DNA of 64,000 nucleotides from Varroa destructor (lineage: Eukaryota > Arthropoda > Arachnida > Mesostigmata > Varroidae), in NCBI RefSeq assembly GCF_002443255.2, contig NW_019211459.1:20753540-20817539 (forward strand), read 5' to 3'. Each line of letters begins with the position of its first letter. Position 1 is the stretch's first letter. Below the pieces are notes generated by a model that saw nothing but the letters and a program-made list of their open reading frames with translations, searched no databases and was not told where the DNA came from. Made by a program: the position numbers and the translations under genes. Shown piece by piece: positions 1-12,620 of the stretch.

Positions 1-639
1 GTGCACCCCCATCTATAACCCTATAATTGCAGAGTATATCATTATCGGCTTATTTTAATTTCTATGGGGACATATTCGCGCTATTTATTCAAATCATCTG
101 AGTCTAATCCACACAGGTGTGACAATTGAGGCTCGACCACCCAAACGATTCCGTTCTGAAGGTTCTATATATTACAAAATTGTCGGTATTTTCTCTATAA
201 TAAACTTGAGCGTCTTATACCACACGGAGCAACTCATGTTACTAAGTTATTAAAACTACGTAAAAACGTGTTTTTCCGGCTAGAAGCTACGATGTGTTTT
301 TGTTTCTATGTTCTAGGTTGTAGATCGATATGGGCGAGAAAGTAAAATAAAATAAGTAAATGAAAGCAGCAAGTTCCTGTATCTTTCCTTTTTGATAATA
401 GCTCTTACATGGACGATTAGTGTTTGGCGTGTCCAACCTTGAATATAGTAATAACATACATACGTATATATAATAACATATATACAATACTGTATAACAA
501 TTGTCAACGGACGCATCGATTTCTTTTTATAGTCTGTTACGGTTACATACAATTCAAAAAAATATAGCCTTAAACGCTGTCTCTACATGTTGGCTGTTTC
601 TTTTCGCTATAAAGGATCTGTTTGTGTATTTTTCTATAG

Positions 640-710
640 CTATTTGCTTGTTTTCTGCTCGTTCGTGCCGTCCCTGTACGTGTTTTATGTGCTTGTATAT
701 GTAGGCGCAG
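640..710 (+). CDS. Exon-like segment with a membrane-helix-like frame
   Basis: 71 nt between a pyrimidine-rich acceptor (TTTTTCTATAG) and a strong donor (GCGCAG/GTAAGC). The open frame reads YLLVFCSFVPSLYVFYVLVY then VGAG, hydrophobic like a membrane helix. T-rich DNA gives such frames by chance, and I have no homology for it. Confidence 0.2.
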
Positions 711-1807
711 GTAAGCCTCGTATTATCGTATACATTAGCGAAGTATACACAGGCACTTACGTCTCACACGCTAATAGAGCCGCTCTGCCATGATTCATCA
801 GACATTTGTTTGCATAGTACAGAAAACTTCACGTGTTGATAATATCAATTGTGTGTTCTTCAGATTTCAGATTTCTTTTTGAACGACACTCAAGTTGATT
901 CATAAACGAGGTTAAGATTTGATTGTGATGTTTTGTTAGTGCTGGGCTGCTTTGCCCCACGGGTGATAGTTCGATTCGGAGTATCCGATGCAGTGGAACT
1001 AAATAAGACGAACAGGTTCATTAAGTAAGAAAACATATCCAGGGGGTAAGAGCTATTGCCCTCCAGCAGAGTCACAGTTCGAAATAATCTAGTTTCTATC
1101 TAGCTAGTTTCTATGGTTATGCGAAGACTTTTTCCATCGGCAGATTTTATGGATTGCATTTTTGGAGCAAAAGGTCTAATGATGAGATTCTACAGGTGTA
1201 GGATGCACGCTCATGCGCAAGTGTTAGTGGACTGAGCAAATATTTGTTGTCTATAAACACAAACCTCCTTGAAAATGAATAGGTTTGTTAGCTGATTGCG
1301 AGAGTTCTATACGAGTACAAATACAAAAATAAAAATATATACAAGATCAGTTGCTACCGTGACGTCTGGCGAACTCTAATCAACAGCAAGCAAATATAGG
1401 TGGTTTATGAAAATAGAGAAATAACCGATGTATGCTTATGCTAAAAAATGCGAGGCAATGTTGATCGGTAGGCAGTATTTAGAAATAAGGCGATAGGTTA
1501 TATTCATTTTGTATATGATGCATATGGCCGCTATCTTTGGGGCAGCATTGTCCGTCCGCTTGCCAAAGACATAATAGTATAAATTTCATAAAGCCTCAAA
1601 AAAAATATTATACTCCCATGTCTCAATAATGAAGATGACAGAGGCCGAAGTTTAGGTTGTAAATTCTTCGAACGAGTAAAGAGCGCTTTTGTTTGCAAGA
1701 AAAGCGGGATTAAGGACCAAACAAAGCATGGCGATAGCGATTTATTTAGAGGATGTTATCAGGGTTGAATCAAAACGACAGTTGCCAGGTAGATGCAGTC
1801 ATCGTTC

Positions 1808-1966
1808 TTTAGAATAGGAGTCAACGATATTTTACTTCGATGGTCGGGCCTTATAACCCATAACCACCATCCCATCTGCTCACATCGACTCGCTGAAGAA
1901 CTTCAAATTGTCTATGAGCCATGTGATGATGGCAACGAGCAGAACGTGATTTTCCGAACACTGAAG
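1808..1966 (+). CDS. Exon-like segment, plus strand
   Basis: Acceptor ATCGTTCTTTAG before it and donor CTGAAG/GTGCGT after it. The frame is open throughout and ends in phase 0: ...HRLAEELQIVYEPCDDGNEQ then NVIFRTLK. The phase agrees with the next candidate at 3030-3102. No family recognised. An ATG at 1793 could instead open the frame. Support is splice signals and reading quality only. Confidence 0.25.
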
Positions 1967-3029
1967 GTGCGTATCCTCCGACCCTTAAGCTATTTTTGTG
2001 TTAAAGGTTTTTAGCATACATATTGAAATTTTTCTTCAAGCTGAGACAAGCGAAACACTTGTTACCCGCTAGTGTCGGCGGTGATCCATGCTTTTTCACG
2101 ACTGCTAAGAGCGTAAATTTTTAGTTTACTTGCTACGTGGTTTTCATGTGTTTCAATACGAGATGCTTCTGCTCCATTGCTACTGTCTCTTCGCAACAAA
2201 ACTCGAGAAAAATACGAAACCTCGTCAATTCCTATAGTGTTGCAATCTAGTTGACAAAATGGGGCGGGTTCTCTGCTTTCTGTGTTAGCATATGCACTTT
2301 ACAGGTAAGCGCTTCGATCTAATAGCGAAACGCTTTCAATGCCTGTCTCCATATCCTCGTTACTCGAATCCGTGGAACGAGGCAATTGTGAAGGTGGAAC
2401 ATGTTGAGTTCGTCTGTTATTTTTACAAAGGCATCGGTGTTCAACGAAATACGGTCAACGTGAATGCTAAATGCAACTGCTTCAAATCGGCTCTAAGAGG
2501 CAAGACATCTGCATTTACGGCTTGAAGTTTGCGCGGAAAACCAATGAAGATATCAGGATTTCTGGAGACAAGTTTCACTAGGCCTTAAAAATTCGCCTCT
2601 TCAGGGGACAAAATTCATTTTAGTGAACTGGATATTAATGCGTCGTCAACTTAATTTCTGACTGTTCGAAAACGACGATTGTAATTGAAACATGTCCCAC
2701 ATAGCATAAAAGGTGTACGTGCTTCTAACCATAGATGGATACGAAACAAAAGAACTGCAAACATACGTACATACCAAGTTTTCTGGCTGATCGTTGCCCA
2801 TCCATGGAAATCGTTTACATTCACGCTAGCGTATCGTGCTGTTTGTAGCATATCGTAGTTCTTCTTGTTACCAGACCACACTCATCACAGCTCAGTACGT
2901 ATAGTGAGTTATCGGTTACGGTCACATTTAGTTGCGTGTCTGGATCCCTTCAACTTAATAGTTACTATTGTAAGTTGGTATCACAAAGGCGAAAACGTTC
3001 TCGTTATATCAGTACGCTGTTTTGTGTAG

Positions 3030-3102
3030 GGGAATGTATCGCAAGTGCCATGGTTGGACGGCCTTCGTTCTCTGAATGAAGTCGCGTGCGGTGACTCAAC
3101 AG
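3030..3102 (+). CDS. Exon-like segment, plus strand, GC-rich
   Basis: Acceptor CTGTTTTGTGTAG, donor CAACAG/GTACAT, 73 nt at about 55% GC. Only one of the three frames is open: GNVSQVPWLDGLRSLNEVAC then GDSTG. It starts in phase 0, which fits the preceding candidate. The L-x-G-L...V-A-C-G-D-S pattern recalls one blade edge of an RCC1-type repeat, but one short exon cannot establish that. Confidence 0.27.
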
Positions 3103-4340
3103 GTACATATCTGTTATTCGTCTACGTGGCTTTTTTTTTGGTTACCGGCTCAGTTGAGATGTGTGATGGTATATGACAGTTATTCGACTTGCATTTATCT
3201 GGCCTCGAAAAGGCCTTTTGTCCGACGGTTTTTCCTTTATTTAAGATAGATTCAGCTAGCGAAAAAAATTAGATTTACAAAAAGTAGCAAAAAAAGCTGG
3301 CCTCCCAAAGATGATTTTTTTAAGCCTTAAAATGTTTTTCAATTGCTATAGTGAGTTGCACTTACAAATAACTTTTCCTATTGTCTGGCTTAGGTCATGA
3401 AACTACCGTTTGCGTAATGTTGCGTTAGATTATAGATATAAGGTACAATGGCCATGTACATAGTTCCAAGGCAAAAAACAACTATGTTTTCTGGTATAAC
3501 ATATGGTATAGATGGTATAATGTCTATTCTATATGTTATTGGTCTAACCTACTATTGACATACGAAAGGGGCAAGCGAAGAGCTTCTACTAAAGGCATAT
3601 TTTCTATGCCTTCCAGTATCAAACGTCATTGTTATCTACGCCTAGCTGTTAACGTCGTTCAAATGACCTTTCGAAAGCGAGAGATATGGCCAACTTTCGT
3701 CGCGGCGGCAAGCGAATGGGTTCCTTTCTTCTATCAATGTGGTCCTACTGGGGACGGTATCGATATTGAAGGTGTTTCCACACGTTGCGGCTAGTACGAG
3801 GCTATCTCGTTGCTCGGTATCAATGTTATTGGTATCACTACTAATCTATATAATTTGTGGTAAAAATTCTACTTGTTGTTTTCGATTGTTCGTATAGCAA
3901 AAGCGTCTGTTTAGAGTTATTGGTGAGTCGTTGTGCTTATCGAGCTTAGCCGAATGTTCAATTCTAATATAAATATCAAGGAAATTGCATAATACCCGAA
4001 GTCATTGGTCGTCCTTTTACGGCTTCAGAGCGAGCAGATTTTCGCAGCGATAACGGGTCAGGCAACGTATTTTTTGGACTCATCGCTAAATTAAGTATCA
4101 AAGAAGCATAATATTGTTTGTCTTTGGGTATATTTAATTAATAGTTTAATAAATAGCCATCGTGTATCATCGGCATCGCTCAGCTTTGCATGTACATATG
4201 CGCCACAGAAATGAGTAACAATTAAAGCTTCTATGGCTACTTTTATAGTCCACATAATCCAGGTCGAACTTGTGCATTATCCAAGCGGTTCTCGTTAGTT
4301 TCTATAAACTTTTTTATTGTTCAAAGTACCACTATCTCAG

Positions 4341-4470
4341 GCAGGCCACATCACCTAGGCGAGGTGATATCGTCTTAACTATTCAGTGGGCAAACGCCAA
4401 GCTTGCCGTATTGGCTATGTTTACCGCGTCCGATTATGCTGAAGCAATGTTTGCCCTATCAGAGTGTTGA
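4341..4470 (+). CDS. Possible terminal exon, plus strand
   Basis: Acceptor CACTATCTCAG, then an open frame ending RRGDIVLTIQWANAKLAVL then AMFTASDYAEAMFALSEC and a TGA at 4468-4470. An AATAAA lies about 110 nt downstream, as expected of a last exon. With the candidates at 1.8 and 3.0 kb it could form the 3' end of a plus-strand gene, but the phases between 3102 and 4341 need one more exon that I did not find. Confidence 0.27.
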
Positions 4471-4579
4471 TCATCGGCCTGCTTGAACGAGGAATCGCAC
4501 TTGCCTAACATCTCAGCTACGATAAACACGTATCACTGATAACTTGCTAAAAGCGTGTATAGACTCGACGTTCTGGTCC

Positions 4580-4585
4580 AATAAA
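4580..4585 (+). terminator. AATAAA polyadenylation signal candidate
   Basis: Canonical hexamer 110 nt after the stop of the possible terminal exon at 4341-4470, with T/G-containing sequence downstream. AATAAA is frequent in AT-rich DNA, so its meaning depends on that exon being real. Confidence 0.25.
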
Positions 4586-5520
4586 AAATAGATTTCATAA
4601 ATACATTTCTGTATGTCTAGCCGACACCGTGGATCTGAGCTAGGAACGGACCCGGTGGGTTGCTCAAATGGTATGCTAATCCGTCAGTCCAGGTCTGTAG
4701 AACTGTTTCGGCCATAGCAATCGAAATGTGTGGCAAAAAATGTTTTTGATTTTTCTTTTATTCAATGGTTTTATCTGCGAGCGGTGTTACTAACTAAAGC
4801 TGATTATTTGTGAGGAACAAAGGATGCTGTTAGGATCCGCTAAGATTTTTGATAGAAAAAAATATGAAGGCTGAAGCGTACTCATCGAAAGTGGAAGGAA
4901 CGTAGATAAAAACAATACAAGGGAGCGGTTCGGCACTGAAGCGGTATTAAAATGAAGGGCAATACACTGGCTTCGCCCTCGTTACAAACAACAACCTTTG
5001 TATTGTTACCACTATTATTTCGACACGAATAACAAAGCTGAGTTGGATGATTTTCACAGTTATGGTCTATGCACTGTACTATTTTTTCTATTATACTACG
5101 ATATGCTATTGTATCACGTGCGATTTTCCGGCGTCCGTGCACACCGTAGAGTGATTCACCAGCGCGACGTAGCGTTAACAGCGCCATCAATTGTTATAGC
5201 TCGTTCCATTTTCTATATAATTACATTAATTAGTTTGTTTAATTGCAAGTCCGGCCTTTTTTTGGAAGCATCGCCTATCCAGAGTATGGCGCTGAAATTC
5301 GAGAGAGATTTGAGACACAAACTGTGCCTTTCGGGATAAGACATGCGTCGACACCAGCATCGTGACAGAATATTGTCCGTAGATAGAATTTCAGATCTGA
5401 AGGATTCAGAAACTAGCAAATACTATAGATGTCAATCTAGTGACAAATGTGACCGATCAACTGAGAAAGAGAGGATCCAACACGCATTCGTTCGAATTAC
5501 CGCCTATGTCAAGTGCCTAG

Positions 5521-5790
5521 AAATTCAGCCTGTTGGTGAATGATAACTTTGATCGTGACTGTTACGAAGTGAAACCTCTCACAGTGCCAAAAGGCTACAT
5601 CAAGTTCAGCTATCTCCGAGCTGGTGATCTTAAAAGATCTACCCTTCCTGTACCAATCTATAACGCATACCCTAGCGGTTTAAATAGCCACACGTTTGTA
5701 GTTTATTACGGCTGCTACAAGAAGGGCGCAGAATTGTTGTTTACTTGTCGTTGTTGGGGCGGGTCGGAGGGGGCAGGATATCGTTTCTAG
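5521..5790 (+). CDS. Open segment with lipocalin-like reading, unproven
   Basis: Opens after a weak acceptor (GTGCCTAG) and reads FSLLVNDNFDRDCYEVKPLT, later SHTFVVYYGCYKKGAELLFT, to a TAG. The last part resembles the lipocalin strand pair in which a Cys-containing strand (YxxxYxC) is followed by a hairpin. Length, position of the Cys and lack of a G-x-W motif in sight make this weak. The 3' part is GC-rich. Confidence 0.15.
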   Translation, partial: KFSLLVNDNFDRDCYEVKPLTVPKGYIKFSYLRAGDLKRSTLPVPIYNAYPSGLNSHTFVVYYGCYKKGAELLFTCRCWGGSEGAGYRF

Positions 5791-8437
5791 AAAGTCAGCG
5801 TGGGACGACGTCTGCGTGACTGGTCTAGTGCAGTCGCGCTTCTAATAAGGTTAGCGACGCTTGGGTGCGTGAGGGTTTTCGACGCTTAGCGAAGGCGGCA
5901 CCTGGTGATGCACTCAAGGAAATGCTTTTTTTGGGAACGGTTTAAATTTTAGTTTACTCGGATAGTGCCGTCTTTTTCTTTCATGCTCGTCAACGCTTTC
6001 CCCACGGGAGCTCTTTTCCCTCCGGCAATGTAGCAAAGAAGATCGACTCTGGCATCGGTAATAGCTGCCTTCCGAAACATAATAAGAAGGAATATCGTAG
6101 AAGGGACGTGGAATGTTAAAATGACATGAAACGTACGGATGGTCGAAACACGAGAAATTGCATCGCTTTCTATTAAATGTTACGATATATTGTTTAGTAT
6201 TATTATGCGGCATAAATATTTAGACCCCGCTAAACGTGAGCAGGCCATATACGGCTGTCCAAAGTCAACAGTTTCGTTGAACGTTTTAAATATTCTGTTT
6301 GGGTTTACGTGTGGAACCAGCACAGAATTGCGCATATATCAATTGCATAGGTATGAGTTGCTTGCAAGCTTCATTTTTTTGGTAATAAAAAAACTGTATA
6401 GGTCGTATTTTATGTGCCTAACTGTAAGGAATCGCTGTACTCTTCCATCTGCTATATCAACAGGGTCCACAGGACTAAGGCTCGCTACCTACGACACTGC
6501 CCCATAGCGAGCGTACTACTATAATACAGTAGCTAGCCGATTGAATCGAAACATGGTTTGGCGATGACGCAATCCGACGCGATCATGACGCATTTATTAG
6601 CATCCTGGCTTTAGGCTCTGGATACACTACCCATAAGATATCTACCGTCCATAAGGGCTTCTTCTGTGATATCCACCCACAATTTTGACTATCTCCTTTA
6701 TATTGATTTTAGTCTGCGTAGGGACCGATTTTAAGTGCACAACATCAAGCGATGTAGGGATCCCACTTTAAGTCTCATTCGTAACTATCTATATCCCTTT
6801 TTTTTTTTACCTCCCTATTTTATTCTCATAATAACCAAAAAATGAACATATTTCAATCAATACGGTGTATCAACTGATTTCTGTAAGGATCGGTCTGTGT
6901 ATTTCTGTGTTCTATAAATTATAAGCTGCTAAGTTAGAATTAATGTCTTCATTCTGTCTTTACTTAGATAATTTTCATATTAAGAAATTTTTTTTAAGCT
7001 GTTTTCGTAGCTAACAACCATTTTCAAATGAGCAGTTTTTCGAAATTATGCTTTAGCATCGCTCCTTTAGCTGAGCCGCTAAAGGTCGAATTTTTAATGC
7101 TGCGTTACGTATCAATCTAACCTGTGCTCGTTTTCTCCAACCTCGAGCAATGACAATGAATTGTCAAGGTCGCTTTAGGTTACCACTTTCCGGAACAACG
7201 ATCACCCTAGCGAACCTAATGGTCCGGTCATTGAAACAACTGGTTAATTATTTTTCGAACGTGTAAATGAGATTAAGACATATTTAAAGTGCATTACCTT
7301 ATCATAGCGGTATTACTACTAATCTCATTTGGAGCCAACCATTAGCCTTGATTCAATCAAAGCAGACGGCACGGCGCCAGAATTGAAAATAAGCATAAAA
7401 ATGTTTGTTGAGGCATCAGGCTAATTGTCTTCATCGCAAACAACCACTCTAGAGGAGCGAAGAGAAATCTGTGAAGGTTTCGTTTGTGTGATTCGATTAA
7501 CGCGAAGAAAAGATTAAAATTCTTCTTAAGTATCCAACGGTGGGTATTAATGCACATTTTACACGAGGTAGTCAATTTAATAAAGATTATTCATCATAGA
7601 ACAGGCCTTGCAAGCCTAACACATCGCAATAAACGCTATAATATAGCATTACTTGATTCATTCTATGTACGTTTTCAACAGTGTCCTGCATAGAATGAAC
7701 TGCTTTTGGAAATACACAAATAGTGAAGATCCATCCTGAGAAAATTTCTGTATCCTGCGTTTAGGCTAGGTAAAAATTTAAGACAGGTATTAAATGACGC
7801 ATTTTACTGCAACATATATTCGGCTTAATAAACATTTATTTGGAGACCTTGCTGAAATGTCTATTTAAGGTGCTGTCCATGTTTCTCATGTCATTGTTGA
7901 CAGCGGTGGTGGCAGCAGTAGTGCATATTGTGCCAATGCTAAACGTTTTGCCAGCTACCTGCGCCCCTGTTGCTTCCTTTTTCATTCTAGCGCCCTACAC
8001 CTAAGTTGTTCCTATCATAAGGTTCGTTACCGGAATTGATAAACCGCAGTTACGCAGTGTACCTTCGAACTCAATGTTAAGTTAACTGAACAAAATCAAT
8101 CAATTCTGTAAAAAAAAAAAGTACGTTTGGCATTTATTTACACGTTCTTTGAATGGTTCAAATGAATGTGTATCTATTAAAGCATAAAATCTGCGTATAT
8201 TTAGATACCATTCCGGCAAAGCGTTCTCCACCTTGCCAGTTTTTTTTTTTTTTATCCTATACATATGTATAAAATAAGCCACATAAATGCATGCACGTAC
8301 TCGTGAGTATCTCTTGAAATGGACGTCGAAGAGCATATTTTTGACTGCGACAGATTCATTTCTGAAGAATATATGAGTTTTAAAAATTTCGTTAGAGATT
8401 TTTTTCGTACCTATGTTTTATTGTACACTTTACTTAC

Positions 8438-8557
8438 CGGACAGCAGCGACGCTAACGCGGCAAAACAAAACGAGAAAATAACGCCGGGACCAGCTAGGT
8501 TCCGAGCTACCATGCCGGTCACGAGGTACATACCCGTACCACAACAGGACCCAACGC
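8438..8557 (-). CDS. SLC7A14-like amino-acid transporter, exon covering TM1-TM2 (partial gene)
   Basis: Internal 120-nt exon of a multi-pass APC-superfamily transporter close to SLC7A14 and the cationic amino acid transporters, which move amino acids across plasma or lysosomal membranes. On the minus strand it starts after an ATAG acceptor and ends before a GTAAGT donor. It enters with two bases of a split glycine codon and ends with one base of the next. The frame reads GVGSCCGTGMYLVTGMVARN then LAGPGVIFSFCFAALASLLS. The family has the same order: the unwound TM1 motif (GVGS..GTGMY), a short loop ending in AGP, then hydrophobic TM2. In the family the next residues are CYAEFGVRVP; I found no exon encoding them between this one and position 1. 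GC content is well above the flanks. The upstream acceptor lacks a good pyrimidine tract, so its position rests on the match in phase and protein to the exon at 13206-13239. The substrate cannot be inferred. Confidence 0.85.
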
Positions 8558-10723
8558 CTATACGCCCATCGAGTGGCGTTCGCATCGATCCGATAATCAA
8601 GGCGCGGAAGAAAGCGATGAACACAACAGGAAAATGGGCAGGAGGCCGCCGCCGACGACAGGAAGCGTGCCAGTCGTAATCATGAAGTAAAAAAAAAAAC
8701 AGGATAATCGAACACATGAAACAACCATCGTTAGATAGATAGTTCTAGCAGCTATACTCAGATAAGTTGAAGCGAAAATATCATTGCGGGGATACTTGCT
8801 GCCGAACGCGTGACCATGCTCTATCAAATCGGACGGTGCTCCGGCCACGAAAGTCATTACGGTACCCGGCCAGAAATTGCTACTGAATGGTGATATAATT
8901 CATTCCTATGCACTGTGACATATGTTTAAATCTATCATTAGCAACGATTATAGGTATGGTTTGACATATCGTCCTGTGAACATGGCGCGTTGCTTGTTAA
9001 GGTCGATTTATCCAATACGTGTTCGTCCTCTGGCTTTCCGTCGTTTTCTACATGATGACACAGAAACAAGCATCTATTTGGGCTAGAAACAAACTGGGCT
9101 AGTTTTAGCCTAAACAGTCTGCAACTCGGCATTTTGAAGGGGTTTATGGATAGTAAACTTAGTGGAAGATCACAAAATACGACACAATGGCGCGATCTTT
9201 TTTGGATTTATTACTACCTTGTCGTGCCGTGAATATTACGCGATGAAGCGCTGGCGAACCCTCTCCATTGCACACGGGTAACAAAGTCTTTCGACGATTT
9301 CTATGTAATCTGCACGCCTATCTCAATGAAGAGCGGTTGTTTCATGTGGTTACCTAATTCCTATATACTTTCCCTACTATATATTCTGATAATCGGATGT
9401 TGTTCTTCGATGTAGTTAGCGTTTTCTCATCGTCTAGCTTGTTGTCTAGTGGAAACCCGTAGCCTGTGCACTGGATAGCAGAAAATTCTAATTAGAAACA
9501 ATGTTCATCTGTGTATTTATTGCAAATGAACTTACTCAGTATACAGGTGCGTTCAGACATCCATCGACACAGACTGGCCGGACTCGACCACGGGCCTTCT
9601 TTCAGTATGACATGCATCCGTCAAGTTCCTAAGTGCCTTTATCATAGCTTATGTATACCGCATGTATCGTTGAACTGATGAAAAATATCACAAGCGTTCG
9701 ATATACGAATTTCTATATATTCATGGCCATTAAAAGCCTTTAGCAAAAAAGTCAGATCATTGATTGTTAATGAACACCTATGTATGTGTAAAGTCTATGA
9801 TCCTATATATGAAATGAAATACTGTAATGTTCAGATATGTGGGCAAATAGGCCAGCAACCACAAAACGTTGTTCAATACTCCAAATGTGCCTTATGCTTA
9901 CATTACGCCAAATGGGGTTGCATGCATAAGGAGTCAGAGGTTCAGTGTCTGGCGTAACAGCGGGAACAGCGTAAAGACCGGTGATAAAAAAAAAAAATAG
10001 CTATTTTTCAAAGAAGCGTTTTTTTCGGAAGATTCGGCTGATGTTGGAGTTAAAGATGAGGAAGAAGTAGCCGAGCACAGATCATACCCGAGACACAACA
10101 TTCCCAGCAGACTTGAGTAAATCATGCATATTCTTACGACGAATACATGGGATGAATTGCTATTTTTTTAAATTACGTTATCAATTTGAGCTACAATGAC
10201 CGGTCAAACTAATTGTGGCTTTTCCTCTGAGACCGCGTACGGTTCACATTAGGATAGCTTGGTTTCAACCAGATATTGTCGTTGACCAATGCAAATGAAC
10301 CTCTAGTACACCTGAATAGTCAGAGGCATCGTAAATCTACGTTGATGGATACCCCTATAGGCCGTTGGCAACGCCATGATGACCTGAGCAGTCCATTATC
10401 ACCGGCATTACCGGCAGCTAATGCAATGTTGTATACAACGCGTGTCAGAATCAATAAGGACGAGGCCATAAAATCGGCGTTAAGTTAGATTACATTTTTA
10501 CGTCGCATCTTCGCTGTGTTACAGCATGTCGAAGTGCAATTGAAGTCACGTTTTTTGCGTGAAAATAATCTGTTGAATGCTTCAGCATTACGGGGGCATA
10601 TCTGTTCGATAACCGCGATTGCTCCGGTTGACAAAAGCCTGACAGGCCCCACATGGTAAGACTAAGCTGACCTAAATATATGGACGTAAGCAGGTAGCGC
10701 ATAGTCATACTTGCCACGTTTAG

Positions 10724-10779
10724 TGGCCTGCAATGGCCTACGATTCATCAGACTTCACCTTCCAATGATCGCTATTCAG
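10724..10779 (+). CDS. Weak exon-like segment
   Basis: 56 nt between CTTGCCACGTTTAG and a strong donor CAG/GTAAGG. Two frames are open (one reads ACNGLRFIRLHLPMIAIQ). It lies antisense in the transporter intron. Splice-site quality is the only support. Confidence 0.13.
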
Positions 10780-12068
10780 GTAAGGTTAACATCGTATACA
10801 ATATGAGAACTCAATGGAGCTCCTTCCGCTATACGGTAGGTAAGCACTGTTTCTTAAGCTTTCCCAATATCACTGAATTAGGGTAAGCGAAAAAGAGAAA
10901 CACTCAGCTCTGTGGTAGTGAGATGTAACCTCAAATCTACAAAGCACGTAGACATTTACTGTGTGTAGACCGTGGCACATTGGTACGTATATGTGCTAAA
11001 TACGTGTTCATTTTTGCATCAGCAACAAAGTCGTATACAGTTGTTGCAAACAGTCTCCGATATTGGAATTATCACGAAAGAGTAAAGGTATCCCTATATA
11101 GAGTGATACAAAGCCCTTGGCTAAATTGTATGATGCAACTAGAGCTGACTATAAATAGAACGACCCGTTACTAAGGTTCTGTACCTTAATAAAAAACGTT
11201 ACGCGCACTAATTATCCTATTATTTCTACAATTCTAGATACAATTAGGTTTGTTGTAATCTAATCTTAAACGTCACCTGACAAAATTAAGTTTGTTCCTC
11301 CACTGTGGTAGCCTCACGGTTCGTGTCTTTTCGGTTCAGGGAAAAATTTTTTTTATTAAGTATTATTATTAAAACTCTTACTTGGCAAGTTGTTCTGCTG
11401 TGAAATCTCATTAATACGGTACACATCAATCAATCTGCTCACGCTCGAAGGTTCCAGCCGAACTGACAGCTCATCTCTAGTTATCTATCATTTTCTGATT
11501 CGCAATGACCTTCTGCTCAAGACGAAGTTTCCCAGCCATGAACGTCATACTAATTTGCTTGTTAGATTTATGCTGAGGGATTAGGTCAACGCTAACAGAC
11601 GAGACGTAAACTTACCTATGACAATAACCGTATTATACGAGAGTGGTAAGTCGTCGTTAATCCGGCGCCATGTGTGAATTTCTATAGCGATATAGCCTGA
11701 AGATAACCCCAAGATAGATAGACCTCGAGTCTAAATTATATCATACTTGCTATCCAATTCATTCGATATGTATTGTCTGTTTATGTTATGCAGGGTTTTA
11801 GTTATCATAGAGCAAGCACATCATATCGTGCCAGCATTATGCAGCATGTGTTGTTGTTGTCGTTATAAACCCGAAAATCTGCGGATCATATTTTTATCCT
11901 ATTGGTAAACCGGTGTGCATATCTTTTACGTAGCACCGAACAGAGGTATTTTTTCCACAGCGTATATGTATTATATTGTCGGCAGGGCTGTGTCGCTTTG
12001 ATAGCTATCCCTTAACAATGAAATAACGGATAGCAATTAGAGATTGCCCTTTTTTCCTTTTCTTACAG

Positions 12069-12190
12069 AAATTAATGTAACATTTGTGCCTACGGAGACC
12101 GGTATTCTCTACCGTAGCGTAGAACTTCAGCTAGTATTCTCTAGCTGCAATAGCACCCGAACATTAAGTTCGTATCGTCCACCGTATCGG
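12069..12190 (+). CDS. Exon-like segment resembling an ASH/MSP-type beta-sandwich edge
   Basis: The acceptor is one of the strongest in the window (CCCTTTTTTCCTTTTCTTACAG). The frame then reads INVTFVPTETGILYRSVELQ and soon YRPPYRVLGLYP. The pattern F-x-P-T-x-x-G, then alternating hydrophobics, then L-G, resembles ASPM/SPD-2/Hydin (ASH) and MSP-like immunoglobulin folds of centrosomal and ciliary proteins. This is a pattern reading, not a database match. The donor is uncertain: GTACTG at 12191 is weak and the frame stays open to 12310. It lies antisense within an intron of the SLC7A14-like gene, so it would belong to a nested gene or be chance. Confidence 0.25.
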
Positions 12191-12543
12191 GTACTGGGTT
12201 TATACCCATTTTATTTATCTATTACTATCCAGCTTTTTTTTTTCGCCCTAAAGCATTTGATTAGCCAAGCGTTGCTATTTGAGACCAGTATTAAAATACT
12301 GTTCGTTTAGAGTAGTGCACCCTTTTAGCAAGCTTGCTAAAGACAATGGAAGTCTTTGTCCGGCCTTTGCCGGGACACTTCGAAGTGTGAAAACCTATCA
12401 GGAGACGACTTAGAAAGCAATGACTTTCCAGTTAAATTACTTTCTTTTCTATCCGCGTAGTGCTTATTGGCCGATACAAGTCGACGACAGCTATAGCCAT
12501 TACTGCGCCTAACAACTGACAGACGTTAAATTGGCCGTTTTTC

Positions 12544-12620
12544 AGCTGCAGTAGCGTAGTGGTAATGGTCGCGAAACGTAAAATTCGCCAAATCTGAACC
12601 GCTGTTTGTCTTCAAAAAAA
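12544..12620 (+). repeat. tRNA-derived SINE-like remnant with A tail
   Basis: CAGTAGCGTAGTGGTAATGG contains a full match to the pol III A box (TRGCnnAGYnGG). About 35 nt later comes a degenerate B-box-like CTGAACCGC and then a run of 12 A. The order of A box, weak B box and A tail is that of a decayed tRNA-derived SINE. It does not fold into an intact tRNA cloverleaf, so it is not called as a tRNA gene. Confidence 0.35.

Larger units (their letters stand above)
1..8437 (-). other. Inferred downstream intron of the SLC7A14-like gene
   Basis: After the GTAAGT donor at 8437 I searched the minus strand to position 1 for the expected CYAEFG-type continuation and found none, so this stretch is inferred to be intron. 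It contains T and A homopolymers (for example near 6796-6807 and 8240-8251) and many chance frames. A few plus-strand exon-like segments between 0.6 and 4.6 kb and one at 5.5 kb are listed separately. Nothing else was recognised in 4.6-8.4 kb. Confidence 0.55.

Noticed and set aside
3690..3790. Plus-strand reading ASEWVPFFYQCGPTGDG, compared with an RCC1 repeat
   Set aside because: Spacing does not match an RCC1 blade and no splice sites bound it.
6139..6507. 122-codon plus-strand ORF
   Set aside because: Length is within chance expectation and no recognisable motif is present.
8597..8857. 86-codon minus-strand ORF just upstream of the TM1-TM2 exon
   Set aside because: It overlaps the exon's intron side in another frame; the proven junction from 13206 to 8557 leaves it in the intron.
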